A DNA stretch of 64,000 nucleotides from Plazaster borealis (GCA_021014325.1 CM037461.1:5857501-5921500); one strand, 5' to 3'; counted from the first letter of the stretch, positions 30,301 to 42,834 are shown. Notes: generated by a model from the letters alone, not told the origin. Translations and numbers: made by a program.

Positions 30301-32054
30301 CTTCCCATTACCCTCCACTTCACTCCTGCCTGATAATTCATGTGTTGTATATATTTTGTAAATAAAGTGTAAATAAAAATAAAAAAATCTGTCAATAAGT
30401 TGTTTTTTATAAATTTGTTACTATAAGTATCTCATGTAGTATACCTTTTTTTTTCCACAGGTCCCTCACACCTATTTTTAATATCATCCTACCTTTGATC
30501 TTGCTATTCTTTGATTGACCATTGTTAGTTGCATCATGATGCAACTTGCTCTCCAATCCTACCCTTTCATGTTTCCCTGCATTGTTATCGAACAATGCAT
30601 TTACCACTTTTATGGTCCAGTAATCCATCATTTCATACTATACATCCTTTGTCCTCACCACTTTACTCCTATTGGTTCATAGCCACCAATTTTTTTTTTT
30701 GCAATAGAAACTTTGATTGGCTATAATTTTCCCGCTTCTTTCTGGATCCTTCCCTTAATCTCTTTCCCCTCTATTTTTATATAAATGGATATGTATTTGT
30801 TTGTACTTGTTTTATGCCTCTGAAGAAAGTCCGGTCTGGATCGAAAGCTAAGGCCATCTACCCTACTCATTATAATATAAAATAATGTAATAAAAATAAT
30901 AAACACCCATTGCAAGCACTGTCTAAATTATCTACCAAATCAGGGTCTCGGGCACTAATATTGATACTTCTTGAACATCCAACACAAACACATAAAGTGA
31001 AGTAAGCACGTAAGCCTATTGACAAATTTCTATACAACCGGGCTCCCCGATTGAGAAGTCATCACCAGTTCTGGGTTAACATTCAAGAGTAGTATATTTC
31101 AAGTTCAAAGCACCAAGTTTAAGTCCACTTTAGGAAAACTAGTTGAAAACACTCTGCATTTTGCAATTTTGTTTTAAAAAGGGCTCAATTTTATATGCCG
31201 TTTTCTTCAATGCTAGTTTTTACTAATCTGGTAAATTTGTGTCAGTTCGTGGCGTCGGTGAGGTTATGTCGTTATCAAAAACGGCTGAATAATTAATTTA
31301 ATATTTGCATTTTTCAAGTTTATACATTATACTTACTTTGTTTAGTAAATTTTGTAAAACAAAACCAGATTTACCATTCAAAACGGTCGGTTTAAAGGTA
31401 GGGCCTAGGGTCATACTTTGGTAATAACACCTAAGCAAAATTGTTTATTCCACAGAAATAGTTTTGTCTGAAGTGCCTCCATTGATCAGAAACCAATAGA
31501 AGTAAATCGACAAGTTTGAAACACCAAAGATAACCTCAAGGCGATGTTTTGAGATTCAAATTTCCGTGGTGTCCGCTTGTGAAAGTCGCGGTTAGAAATG
31601 TGGTTGGTGACCGCAGTCACCTCACTAAACGTGGATAGAGTCGACGTTCTGGATGCACATACCGTGAATTTTCCTGCTTTCTCAACAAGTACATACTGTA
31701 TTCAGCTGAACCTTTCACAGTTTTTATTTTGTTGTATCTTTTTTTTCTTTTTTCTTTTTTTTCATAAAAACCAATCCGTGAACCTACCTTTAAATCTGTG
31801 CCTTTTTCATAGAGCTGCGAAAAAGACAAGAGTGATTTTAAATAATTTCCTGATAAGCAACAGCAACCAAGAAAGCAATCCAAATTGCTACATTGCAGGA
31901 TTTTTTTCAGCTGGTAACCTTATTATTTGGAAGTTAAACTGTTTTGTGCCTAGTTACTTTTCGTGCTTTAGCATTTCAATGAAATTTGGCCCAAGAGTTT
32001 GTCGATGACAAATTTGACATCCACCGAAGTGGCGTAGTCAATGTTATTCCTTAC
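30301..32054. other. Penelope 3' tail and intron, no gene
   Basis: To about 30880 this is the 3' tail and inverted terminal repeat of the Penelope-like element. The rest is intron. From about 31640 it matches 1000-1403 of the first module. Short open frames show no domains. Confidence 0.45.
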
Positions 32055-32165
32055 CACAGCCGAGTTCGTCTGTATAGTCGTCGCAGTCAAAGTGACCATC
32101 GCATATTTTCACAAACACAATGCATTTATTCGAATCGCACTGAAATTTCAGAAGATCACAGCTAC
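32055..32165 (-). CDS. LDL-receptor class A exon (LDLa-1, second module)
   Basis: A 111-bp phase 1 exon with an AG acceptor (AAATAG) and GTAAGG donor. It contains FQCDSNKCI and CDGHFDCDDYTDELGC, nearly identical to 1404-1514. It is only 0.4 kb from the LDLa-2 exon, the undisturbed spacing. Confidence 0.8.
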
Positions 32166-32569
32166 CTATTTCAAAAAGAATGGGAGAATTAAGGTGAATG
32201 TTTGAATAATTAAGAGTACTCTTATGCAATAATTTTTGCTTGCACGCTTCTTGATAGCTTGCGTGTTGGTTGGATGGATGCCTTACATATAGTTTCAACC
32301 TTATTTGTTGTTATTTAAAAAAAAAATGAATAATTAAGCCACTTTTTTGAAATGGTAGAATAATTCTGCTGAATTACAACTTTTCGGATACGCTAGGTGG
32401 GACCAGAGGTGAATCTGTTGTTCTCAGAAATGTGCACTTGCTCGTAACATCCTAGATACTGGAGATCTCATCTATAATGGCTGCTGCAACATGGACTTCA
32501 ACATTTTTCACTGGTTTGATGAACTGTGAGAATGTGATACTATTAAACGCCTGTTATAAATTGACTTAC

Positions 32570-32683
32570 CGCATCCCAACTCGTCCTCATAAAAAGTGCA
32601 GTCTCTAACCCCATCGCAAACCTGAGACCTGTTCTCCAAGCACTCTTTACCAGAGTCACAGGCGTACTCGCCCTCGCTGCATT
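32570..32683 (-). CDS. LDL-receptor class A exon (LDLa-2, second module)
   Basis: A 114-bp phase 1 exon with CAG acceptor and GTAAGT donor. It contains CSEGEYACDSGKECLE and CDGVRDCTFYEDELGC. It is the paralogue of 24024-24137. Confidence 0.8.
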
Positions 32684-33363
32684 CTGTAGTTTGATATATT
32701 TCAAAAAAATTCCTGCTAAATAAAGTTACCTTCTTATAATAATATTAATAATAATAACAAAAATAGTAAAATAACTTGAATTGTTTTTATACAAAACACA
32801 TAAAAAAAGATGTGCATTGATTATGTGTATTTAGACTCTCGTGAAGGCCTTCGTGGCTTTAAACAAACATTGTGCCACAAAGCGTCGAAAAGTGGAGACC
32901 ACATGCGTGCGCTCTAGTGGCGAAACCACGAGGCTTTTCCCAGCTTGATATTTGGGATTTTGGGGATTTTGTTTTGTTTTTTACTTTATAAAGACTCAAC
33001 AATCAAATATTCATAATTTGTACGGAAAGAAGTAAAGTGCTTAAAGGTTAACCAGTCACAATGCACAATAGGTTAATGTAAGCTGACCCCATCGCTTACG
33101 AGTGGTTTGGAATTTTGCTATCCCGGGAGGGTAGCAGGAATCAAGAAACAAGGGAAAACATTAGAAGATACTGACAAGTTGGAAAAGGCTATTGTGGCTT
33201 TGCCACTCACGTGTGGTCTCCGGTTCCAGTTGCTTCTTGGCTACACTGCTGCCTAAACAACGAAGACCTCGACGAAAGGCTAATGCGTATCTAGATTTCA
33301 TCGCTATGAAAAATGTAGTTTTCTAGACATACAATGATGTTCATTTATATTATTTAGTCTTAC

Positions 33364-33390
33364 CGACTGTGTCATAGGTAGATGCAAGAA
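33364..33390 (-). pseudogene. CUB exon stub, truncated
   Basis: The 3' end of a CUB exon (donor GTAAGA) with about 27 bp homologous to 28014-28040. Homology then stops and the repeat also found at 26190 begins. The next module is therefore cut by a repeat insertion or recombination. Confidence 0.6.
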
Positions 33391-33391
33391 C

Positions 33392-34200
33392 TACCTTTGC
33401 TCCAATGACCTATTCTTCGGGTTTTACTCTAAACCTATGGGGTGGAAACCTGGGCCTATTACTTACACACATCTAATGTGTTAACTACTGTGCATGACAG
33501 ACTGTTCTATATGTGTGCATAACTAATAAGATCACGCTACTCGCATGTATGCAACACGTTATAACACCCGGGGTGCGGAACGATCTCAACACTATAGCGC
33601 GTTGTATGTGTTTTCAGTGCAATTCTTTTCACACCCAATTTAATTTAAGAACGAGTCACTCGATACCGGATTTCAACCGGAAGTTAAGGTCAACTAGGTA
33701 ACATGTCTGTGGAAAGGTTTGAGAGGATTTAAGGACAAACAACCTGATGTTAAAATTGTGAGTAAGGTGTTTGTAAAATGTATGAATATTTCTTAAAGTA
33801 TGAATTTTAAACTTTTCATTTTCCGGTTTGAACAGGAAGCTGAGGTCAAACGGTTTAAGACTTTGTGTAGTATTTGCTTAATTTTTCGAGACATCTGCGA
33901 TGATGTGTAGATTGTTATAATAGCTTTTGTACTTCTTGAGTTATAAATTGTTCAACAATAAACTTTGATTTACTGTATTTTAACACTTGATGACGTCATT
34001 ATGACGTCACAACTACTTGATGGAGGTGTAAATTTGAAGTCGATCTGATATAAAGTAATACATGTTTTTGCCGGGAAAGTAATTTTTAAAGAATTACATT
34101 GCAAACTTTGACCTTTCGGTACGACCGGAAGTAAAGGTCATGTGAATTTGGCGTTAACCTTTTAAATGTTGCCCGTGTCTTTATCTATCATATGCACAAA
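33392..34200. repeat. Truncated copy of the hairpin-unit repeat (left part)
   Basis: Close match to 26195-27025, including CCGGAAGTTAAGGTCAA and TGACGTCATTATGACGTCAC. The homology resumes at 38606 after the transposon insertion. Confidence 0.65.
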
Positions 34201-37200
34201 TAGTCAGGGTTGTTAGGGCACTATAGGGGCTGTTTGGTTCAAATTCTTCCAAAAGCACCAAATTTGGCCCAGATGCTCCTTGTAGCATACCTTCTCGATT
34301 TTTGCCGAGCGCCAAGACGGGCGACCCCCGGGGCGGTCATTTTGGCCAAAATCCAATATGGCCGCCATCCGGGTCAGAGGTCAATGGCAGAGGAAAAATT
34401 AAAAGAGCCAGAATCATAAATGAAACAACTTTTTAGGGGTTTTCGGGGTCAGGGAATCTGATTTTGATGTTATTTTAATGATTTGAGGTCAAGTTTAACC
34501 CACAAAGTCATCGTAAAGGTCATTATGGATCAAACCTGTTGTTTCTGGTGCGCGTCACCCAGATCCCTCAAAAAACCTTTCCCTTTGCTGTATGTTGGAT
34601 GATGCAGAGCCCCTCCCAGTACGAGAATTTGCCACACCCCCTTAAATATGGTATTGGCCATTATTTAGGTAGTTCCAATCATTTGTTTCATTGTTCACTT
34701 TATCATTTACATGTACTTGGAGTGTAGTAAAAAACGAATGACTGGCATGACGTGAGTTGATCTATTTGTGAAAAGTAAATTATCATTTGAAGATGACAAG
34801 TTTCAACCTTTTTCCAAACTGGTCACAAATTGATGCAAATATGTTCATGCTGGCTGCCGTAATGATGCACAAGTTTTGTCTACATAGTCAACAACCTTTT
34901 GATGGCTCCTTCCTCCTAACTGCCTCACTGCTCCAGTAACTGAGGAGATGAGGAGGTTTTTTTTAGTGTAGTGCTCCGGGGCCCAACATTAGCTCTTCAT
35001 GGACGTGAGAAGATTGGTGAAGACGTTTGGTTGCGAGGGAGAAGAATGCATGTTACATCTCACAGCTGCTTATCTGTTACCACCATGCAGTCAAGACTGC
35101 CGCAGTACGCTACAACAAGGAAACCCCTTTCACTCTATATCATGGTCTCAAGCTGCATGGACATGCGTGGGACAACAAACAGATTGGGATTGACCATGAA
35201 CAAGGTATCTCATTATCGTACAATCGCATCATGGAAGTTAAGCGAGGTATGCCATACGGTGTGTGATCGCCATGCTCAAGATGGAATGGTGCTTCCAACC
35301 AACAGCCGTCTCAATGTCTTCACCACCCACGATATGGATAATATAGACAGCAAGGCTAAGGGCAACTTCTCACTTGATGAGTTCCATGGGTATATCCCTT
35401 ATTCCCAGACGAAGCCGCATCCACATATTCAATGAAGCACGCGATGGAGCTAACGATCTAGGGCACTCAGTTCCTCCACCCAGGCCAGACGAGCATCCTC
35501 GGTGCAGATCAGCCACTCTACGCAATCATCAAACTGCTTCAATGGCAATATCCCGACACTTTGGGAGAAGACAAGCTGGTTGCTATGATGGGCACGCTGC
35601 CCATCGAAGATAAGATACATCTTATGATCGGAAGCTGCTGCTCCACTCTAACTTGGCCACCGTCCTTTCTAAAGCTGAGGTCCTGAAATCCGGTCTTGCA
35701 CAGTCTGCACTCAATGAGCATCACATCAAGCGCACAAGGTCTCTCATGTCACACTACCTGCTCAAAGAGCACGCCTACTCAGAGTATGGTGAATAATATG
35801 ATGGGCCCACCTGAGTAATTTCATATTGATCAACGTTCCCAAACTGTTTCCCAGTTGGTTCTGGTCAACCGTAATTGAGCTGGAGCTGCTGCTGCTCCCT
35901 TTGTGCAGTCGCTAAGGGAGGGGAACTTTCCACTAAACTGTGCAATTGTGACGAACCTGCGGCTGGTTTCACGCCTTAGACCACACAAACTGTTGGCTGC
36001 CGGTCCATGTGCATGACATGGTCGAGATAGCTGAAAATCGCCCTCAGGTTTACATGATGAAGTCAAAGAGGGAAATTTTGTTGTGCAGATATCAGCTAGA
36101 AAATTCAGCCTTATGGCCAAGCACCAAGCCTATGGACATTCAAATAATAGCCTCTAGGCGCATTGCAGAGTGGTTGGACTGTATGAGAATCCTGAAGCCC
36201 TTACACTCTTTACGCTGGCTGGACCTGACTGCACTCGGATAGTTGAGGAGTTTGAGGCATCAATGAACCAACAACGTCATCCACCACTCATCATGAGGAA
36301 GGACACAGCTTGCAAGTAAAGTTTCGAAAGGATGTATCATTGTCATCGAGGTGGTAGAGCAGCTGGGCAACGCTTTCCTTGCTATAAGTCAGGAGCTTGT
36401 AGTACTCGATACACAGAATGTCATGGAACAGGCAGTTGCTACTTCTTTATCTAAAATCCATGAAACTGGTCAAGCCCTTCATGCAGCATACGTCATGAAA
36501 AGATTGGAAAAGGCTTAATCAGTACCAGTATCTGATACCATCAAGCGGAACAACATGCTAACCTTCGCCAACCGACCTGGCCCCAAGAAAAAAAGGTACG
36601 AAGGACAGTGGCATACAGAGGCAGAATATGTTTTCAATCACCCAACTTTTTGCTCTCACTCCAGACCCGTCCCAATGCCGACATAAAATACTTCTTTTTC
36701 TGGTTCGAAAATCAGAGACACTAGTCACCAAGCCTGGCGGATTAAGGATCTCTGCATTCTTGGACGAAGTATGACATTCTTCAATGCCTCAATGCACCCA
36801 CTGGCCTGGCAGCTTCTGCCAAACGAGCCACAGTGGTGGTGTTGGATATGGCAGCAGTTATCCACATGGTGCGCCCCACAACAGCGAAGACATTTAGCGA
36901 GTATGTCTGGCCCAACATTGTACCATTTCTGGAGGCACAATGACAGAGAATGGCTCAAGGATAAAAGTTGGCGATGGTAGTACTTTAATCCTGAAGCATG
37001 AATGGAACAGCGGCTTCCTAAAAAACAGAACAAAAAGGAGCTATTCTCATTCATCAGCACACAGATCTCTAGGACTGATATAGGCGGAAAGCTCCTTCTC
37101 AGTACCGGGTTCGGGACCATGCTTTCCAACAACCAATGTGACCTCACAACTCCTAAACCATGCAACCATTCTGAGGCGGCCACCAGAATCCTCCTGCATT

Positions 37201-38605
37201 TGGCACATGCGGCAGAGCAGGGTCATACAACAGCCTATGTTCTCACTGTAAACAGCGATGTTGTAGTTTTTGAATTCCGGTTTTTGGAGGTCCTTGGCCT
37301 ATCGGAGCTGTGGGTGGGTTTTGGTGATGGTACAAAATATTGTGATATACCTGTCCATACCATCTATACTCTGATCTCAGTCCGTCAAAGTCCTTGGCAC
37401 TACCCCTTTTCCACAGCCTAACAGGTTGCGACACGACCTCACAGTTTCTTGAATGTGGCAAGAAGACTGCCTGGGCAGCCTGGACAAGCATACTGGATCT
37501 CACCGACACACTTGTGGCTGTCACGCATGACCCTAAAACCTCTTCAGTCTCGAGTCTGAGCATATGCAGCGTATCCAACGCCTTATCATATTCATGTACA
37601 GCAAGGGATGTGGTTCAGCTGGTTTTAATGCTGCCAGACATCGCCTCTTCACCACTGGCAGCAGATTGCTGGAAAGCATCCCACCTACCCATGCAAGCCA
37701 CGCTGTTTCAGAATGTAAAGCGAGCGTTATTACAGGCAAGTTTCTACTGGAGGAAAGTCCTGACTTCAGTAAGTGGGGCTGGCACAAAGATGGCACTCTC
37801 AGCGATGTTTCAGTGGCATGTGCCATTCTCTTGCACTGCTGTTGCCTCAAGGCATGCACGGGAAGGTGCAAATGCAACCGTGCCAATGTCCAATGCACGG
37901 TCCTCTGCAAATGTGAAGGCGGGTGCCATAACAGAGGTGATGACCAGTAAAACTTAATTGTGGCATCATAGAGCGCAAACCAGAATGTACAGGTAGTAAT
38001 AGTATTATTGGTATGTTGGTGCTAAACAGATCCTTGAAGGACAGTTGTTTTTTGATCATTTAAATCCACACAGCGGCATACTGCATTTTGTCACTGCAGA
38101 TGTCATCTCCGAATAATTTAAAAACAATTGTTCCTAAATATAATCTTCACTGATTTGTTTATTGACATCGAGGGTAGGTGTTTTTAATATATATATGATC
38201 AATACATTAATACAGCTTATGAAGAACTTTTTTGGTAGGTGGGATTTGGTATGATGCACTATGCCACTAGAAACACAAGATTTGATCCCATAATGAACTT
38301 TACGATGACTTTGTGGGGTAAAGTTGACCTCAAATCTTATAGATAACATTAGAATCAGATTCCCTGACCCTGAAAACCCCTAAAAAGTTGTTTCATTTAT
38401 GATTCTGGCTCTTTTAATTTTTCCTCTGCGATTGACCTCTGACCCGGATGGCGGCCATATTGGATTTGGGCCAAAATGGCTGCCCCGGGGGGCGCCCGTC
38501 TTGGCGCCCGGCAAAAATCGAAAAGGTATGCTATAAGGAGCATCTGGGCCAAATTTGGTGCTTTTGGAAAAAACTGAACCAAAAAATCCCTAACACCTCT
38601 GACTA
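34201..38605 (+). mobile_element. 4.4 kb TIR DNA transposon with a degraded TGCDTTS-type gene
   Basis: About 320-bp terminal repeats are inverted (34201-34530 and about 38280-38605), starting TAGTCAG.. GTTAGGG and including GGCCAAATTTGGTGCTTTTG-type and GACCCGGATGGCGGCCATAT blocks. It is inserted in the repeat whose uninterrupted copy is at 27020-27030 (CCAAATATAAATATC). The target duplication is short (about 3-5 bp, AAA or AAATA). The superfamily is not assigned. Confidence 0.75.
34990..37957 (+). pseudogene. Transposon-encoded protein, multiply frameshifted
   Basis: Conserved pieces lie in changing frames: TPFTLYHGLKLHGHAWD (35.1 kb), NSRLNVFTTHDMDNID (35.3), adQPLYAIIKLLQWQYP-like (35.5), VVVLDMAAVIHMVRP (36.8), SLTGCDTTSQFLECGKKTAW (37.4) and a C-terminal cysteine-rich CKCEGGCHN (37.9). 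I recognise this as a protein type carried by abundant invertebrate repeats. I do not know its catalytic activity; it may be the transposase of the surrounding TIR element. Confidence 0.55.
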
Positions 38606-38815
38606 AAATATGAATAATGTAGCTCAAATATTCAGAGACATACAGGCATTGGCATAACTTTACACTCGATGACGTAATCGTGACGTCACAACTTACTCAG
38701 CTTCTGATACTTATGTTCTAACCTCACCTGAAGTTTCAAGTTGATCAAAGGTTCGCAAGTTTGCGTTTGCTTGCGGACAAAGCCCACTGAGAAGAATAAG
38801 CAAAACTGAAAAATA
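38606..38815. repeat. Truncated hairpin-unit repeat (right part)
   Basis: Continuation of the 33392-34200 copy after the transposon, matching about 27030-27245. It ends at AATAACTAG, where the first full array unit begins. Confidence 0.55.
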
Positions 38816-41093
38816 ACTAGAGCTTCAGTTTTTGTCATGTGACAAAAACAAGGTGTTCGTTGGGAGTGATTGAATGAATAGGTCACAACATTTAACCTTA
38901 TCAATCCAATGCCTGGTCCAGTAGTTATTAATTTTTCAAAAAGTTATACATCAACTTCCAGTTTGGACCGGAAGTCAAGGTCAAATATGGGTTACATTTT
39001 GTGTAGCGCGTGTTTAGTTTATGAAGACGTTTTAGATAATGTATGGATTGTAAACCTCCAACGATTTGTTGAAACATTAACATTCACTTTCCGGTTTGAA
39101 CTGGAAGTCAAGGTCAAATGAGGTCACAGTGTGTAGCGTTTCTTAAATCTTTGGAACCCTTTCCGATGATGTATAGATGATAAAAATCCAATGTGTTGTT
39201 CAGGAGTTCTGATTTTGTCAAATATTAAATTGCATCTTCCGGTTTGAACAGGAATTTAAGGTCAAACAGGGTCACACTTTGTGTAGCGCGTGTTAAGTTT
39301 GATAAGACCTTTCAGATGACGTATGGTTTGTAAATATATCCAATGTGTGGTTCAGGAGATACGACATTTTCAAATATTGAATTGTTCGCTCGTTGTTTCT
39401 TTGTATATTGCAGAGTCACGCCAAATGTATTCCTACAAGTAGCTGTACAGTACATACATTAGTCTTCAACAGGAGCGTCTTGGAACCAAGACTATACACA
39501 ATGTAAACTCGTGCATGGTTCAGCGTGTGTGCAGGGCCTACATGTGTTATTACACTGTCGTGCCGTCGTGCGTTGTCAACGTGAGTTACGTCAAGAGACA
39601 CGTGCGCTTTAACCAACGTTGGCTTTAACGTCCGGTTTTGACCATATGTAAAAGTCAAATTGTTGTCATGTCTGTGCAAAAGTTTGAGCAGGCTCAATCA
39701 TTTATCACCTGATGCAAAAACGTTGATAAAAAAACACGAGGTTTTTGGGATAAGAATTTCGTGAAATTATCAACTTCCGATTTCAACCGGAAGTCAAGGT
39801 CAAATAGGGTCATACTTTCTGTAGGGTTTGTTGAACGTTTAACGACCTATCCGATGATGTATAGATTGTAAAAATCCACTATGTGGTTCAAGAGTTATGA
39901 TTTGTTTACAAATATTAAACTTTGATTCATAGTAATTCAATACTTGATGACGTCATAATGACATCAAGTTTGTGTCGTCTTGATATTTAGGTTCAAATGT
40001 CTGATGAGTTTCAATGTAAAACTCAATTTAAATTTTGAGTTATGCTGAAGACAAGCCCGAAAATGATGTTTTTCAAGAAAAAAACCAAGGCAAACTTTGA
40101 CCTAGAGGCATGACCTTGAAGAAAAGGTCATACGATTTTGACGTGTAGCCCCAGTCTTGATCTATCACACGTTCAATTATGAACATCATAGCTTTCATAT
40201 TTAATGAGATAGAGCAAATACCAAATGGTAATTTTTCAACTTTAAAAACCTTGTAATTCAACCCCTGATGACGTCATAATGACGAAATTGTGCAAGTGCC
40301 ATGCTCATGCTAAGGTTCAAGTATATGCCAAGTTTCAAGGTTCAATTAAATTTCTATTTTGAGTTCTGTTGGTGAGAAGAGTTGAGGGGAAGAAGAAGAT
40401 GAAGAAGAAAGAAAAAACTAGTGATTGAGTTTTTGTGAGATCACAAAAACAAATGTTCGTGTCGGTGATCCTTGAATTGAAACTTATCATGCATGTATTT
40501 ATGGTAAATGTCTCATAATTCAAGAATCAAACATTTTTGATTTGAATCGAAAGTCAAGGTCAAAAATTTGGTCAAATCTTCCGGTTGACCCGGAGATAAA
40601 GGTCAACATGGGGTCACGATTACCCAAGGCTAATCTCCAATGCCCAAGGAGTCTATAACTGAAAAAAAGTTTGAAAATCGGTTGTGTAGTTCTTGAAATA
40701 TAGTCTCACTTCCGATTGACCCGGAAATAAAGGTCAACATGGGGTCACGGTTACCCAAGGATAATCTTCAATGGCCATTAGGAGTCTATAATTGAAAACA
40801 AGTTTCAAAATCGGTTGTGTAGTTCTTGAGATATGGTCTCTCTTCCGGTTGACCTGGAAATAAAGGTCAACATGGGGTCACGGTTACCCAAGGCTATTTT
40901 CCAATGCCCAAGGAGTCTATAACTGAAAAAAAAAGTTTCGAAATCTGTTGTGTAGCTCTTGAAACATGGTCCCACTTCCAGTTGACCCGGAAGTAAAGGT
41001 CAACATGGGGTCACGGTTACCCATGGCTAATTTCAAATACCTAAGGAGTCAATAACTAAAAAAAAGTTTGAAAATCGGCTGTTTACTTCTTGA
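38816..41093. repeat. Tandem array of hairpin-bounded units, left of Polinton B
   Basis: Unit 1 is about 38816-40417. Unit 2 starts at 40418 and is interrupted by Polinton B at 41094. Each starts CTAG, then a TTTTTGT..ACAAAAAC hairpin and a TGTTCG segment. Repeated blocks inside are TTCCGGTTTGAACCGGAAGT, TCAAGGTCAAA and TGATGACGTCATAATGAC. At 40570-41090 about four sub-repeats of about 134 bp occur (GGTCAACATGGGGTCACGG...TTCTTGAGATATGGTC). No genuine gene. Confidence 0.7.
41088..41093. repeat. Target-site duplication TCTTGA, Polinton B left
   Basis: Repeated at 56417-56422. The pre-insertion sequence TTCTTGAGATATGG is part of the 134-bp sub-repeat. Confidence 0.8.
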
Positions 41094-41361
41094 GTAGTAG
41101 GAACAATGGGGGTTCTGGACCACCTTGCTTGGGGGTATATACAAATAGAGCACATGGGGTTTGCTCCCAGCTTTTTTGATAGGGCTCGCCCCGCTCTCTT
41201 GGTGGGCTGCTGGTTCTAGACCACTTTTGGGTTGGGGTATATATACAAATAGAGCACATGGGGTTCTACTAAATTTTCGTATACGAAAATTAGGTTTTAA
41301 TAGGGCTCGCCCCGCTCTCTTGGCGGGCTCGACCCACAGCCAGCGACTTTCAACCTTAACG
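41094..41361. repeat. Polinton B terminal inverted repeat (left)
   Basis: GTAGTAGGAACAATGGGGG at the end, two GCCCCGCTCTCTTGG modules, and a perfect palindrome at 41272-41291 (arms AATTTTCGT/ACGAAAATT). It is inverse to 56147-56416 with one or two differences. The right end has one extra terminal base, as in copy A when aligned in the same orientation. Confidence 0.85.
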
Positions 41362-41520
41362 CTTCAACTTTCGTCTACGAAAGTTGAACACGATGGAGTG
41401 TAGCACGGTATACACAATGAGTGAACCCAACTGTAGACATTTACGTTTGTGAATAACTGGGTGGAGGTTCGTTAAGTTTGCTACCACGGCTGAATTTAAA
41501 ACTGGCAAAGCAACCGCAAT
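41362..41520. other. Subterminal spacer of Polinton B
   Basis: It contains a palindrome (arms AACTTTCGT/ACGAAAGTT) at about 41366-41385 and CACGATGGAGTGT, the sequence that carries the zinc-finger start codon at the other terminus. No gene on this side, apart from the alternative-frame tail of the membrane-protein gene. Confidence 0.5.
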
Positions 41521-42163
41521 TTATTTCAGTGTCGTTGCCGCAAGCTCTTTCATTATTGAAGCTCGGGCTTCGGCCATCAGCTCATTTTTTGCTACTTCGT
41601 TGGTTTGAGCTGCGTATACTTTGCGGCTTTTTTTTCTGAATATCAGCTTTTATTTGTCGATATTTATTTATTTAGTTTATTACGAGCTTGAACTCTTCAG
41701 GGCAGATGTGCCCATCTTGTAGCGCTTGTGAGATCACATCTGAAACGCTGTTGAGCTTAGATAGAGCGAGAACACAAATCTCATCGTGTTTTTTAGCTTT
41801 TACAAGGAGCCGCCGAGAGACGAACTTACCGGCAATACCGGCAAGACCACAAACACCTGCAGCTGCTTCAAGTGCAATGACAATAGGCGCAGCTATAATT
41901 GTGGAGAGCAATCCTACACCAGTAGCTCCCATTCCAAGGCATGATAGAATCAACACTGTGTCAATACCATCAACGATATTGATAGATCTACGGTACTTTT
42001 TGTACAGCTTACTTCTGTCTTCTATCTCTTTTTCAAGTTTGCGTTCGAGGTTGCGGATTTCAGTCAGGCGATAATTAGAGCCTGTGTTGTTGTCCTCAGG
42101 CTCAAGAACGGGATACAATCGCTCAGTTGTTTTGATGGTAGGAGCTGTTGGTATCTTAGGCAT
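41521..42163 (-). pseudogene. Two-TM late membrane protein (copy B), nonsense mutation
   Basis: It starts at ATG 42163. It has the same charged helix and two hydrophobic segments as 20868-21590. GAA has become TAA near 41672, and an extra A in an A-run near 41630 follows. Beyond these the conserved C-terminal frame (MAEARASIMKELAATTLK) ends at 41521. Confidence 0.6.
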
Positions 42164-42829
42164 TTTCTCGAATTTCAAGCACAACAGTTATGGGTTTGCT
42201 ATGGTTTTGTAGCAACAGGTTATGTTTATCTAACGCGCGAAGGTTCAATTGATGTATGTGCCCAACTTCAAGTTTTTGTACATAGGACAAATAGGATTAA
42301 TGTTTATAACACCTTTGGGTGCGGCTGGGGTTATGGCTAGTAGTGTTGAAGGAGCGCCATCAACGATGTTGGAGGTTGTAGAAAGTTGATCGAGGTGTAT
42401 GTATACCCACTTGTGAATATCGAAGTTAGAGGGTCTGTCTCCCTCGTATTTCCCATCAATCCAACCTTTATCGCTGATACCCAACAGGCGGCGTATATCA
42501 GAGGGTATTTTTAAGGCTCCGCCCGTTGGAATGCTGAACATGACCAGATTTGTTGCTTTATCTATCTCGACCGATACTTGGGGCAGCTCTTTTGTGAACA
42601 GATTTTGTAGGTATTCAAAGGTATATAATCCAGCAGGGATCATAATCTTTCGAGGTTTATCATCCAAGTTAGAACGCCACAAAATTCCAGCTGAATGCCC
42701 AATATTTCGATGGCTAACCTCATAATGCAAACCTCTGAGGGCAGCATAGAGCTTGCCATCTGTATTATCGATTACAGTCTGGAGATGCGACGCTTCTTCA
42801 TTTTGAATATCGGTTAGTGTCACAAACAT
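42156..42829 (-). pseudogene. Penton-like protein 2 (copy B), frameshifted near its C-terminus
   Basis: Matches the intact 20201-20875. It is open from ATG 42829 through WVYIHLDQLSTTSNIVDGAP. One A is missing near 42275 (PMYKNLKLG instead of PMYKKLEVG), leaving the last 30 or so residues out of frame. The stop overlaps the next gene's ATG. Confidence 0.6.
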
Positions 42830-42834
42830 AACTA

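Larger units (their letters stand above)
28436..30880 (+). mobile_element. Penelope-like element with inverted terminal repeats
   Basis: It encodes a Penelope-type RT and GIY-YIG endonuclease. The terminal segments (28436-28560 and about 30740-30880) are inverted copies: GCCTCTGA.GAA.GTCCG, ATAAATGGAT.TGT and GGCCATCT.CCCTAC. Inverted LTR-like ends are known for Penelope-like elements. It interrupts the intron after the CUB exon in the 28-32 kb module. Confidence 0.8.

Noticed and set aside
30700..30920. tRNA or other structured RNA gene near the end of the Penelope-like element
   Set aside because: No cloverleaf or box motifs could be found; only the hammerhead-like core was worth keeping as a candidate.
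35830..36242. Open frames around 36 kb as separate genes
   Set aside because: They lie within the degraded transposon gene whose conserved motifs run through several plus-strand frames; treated as one pseudogene.
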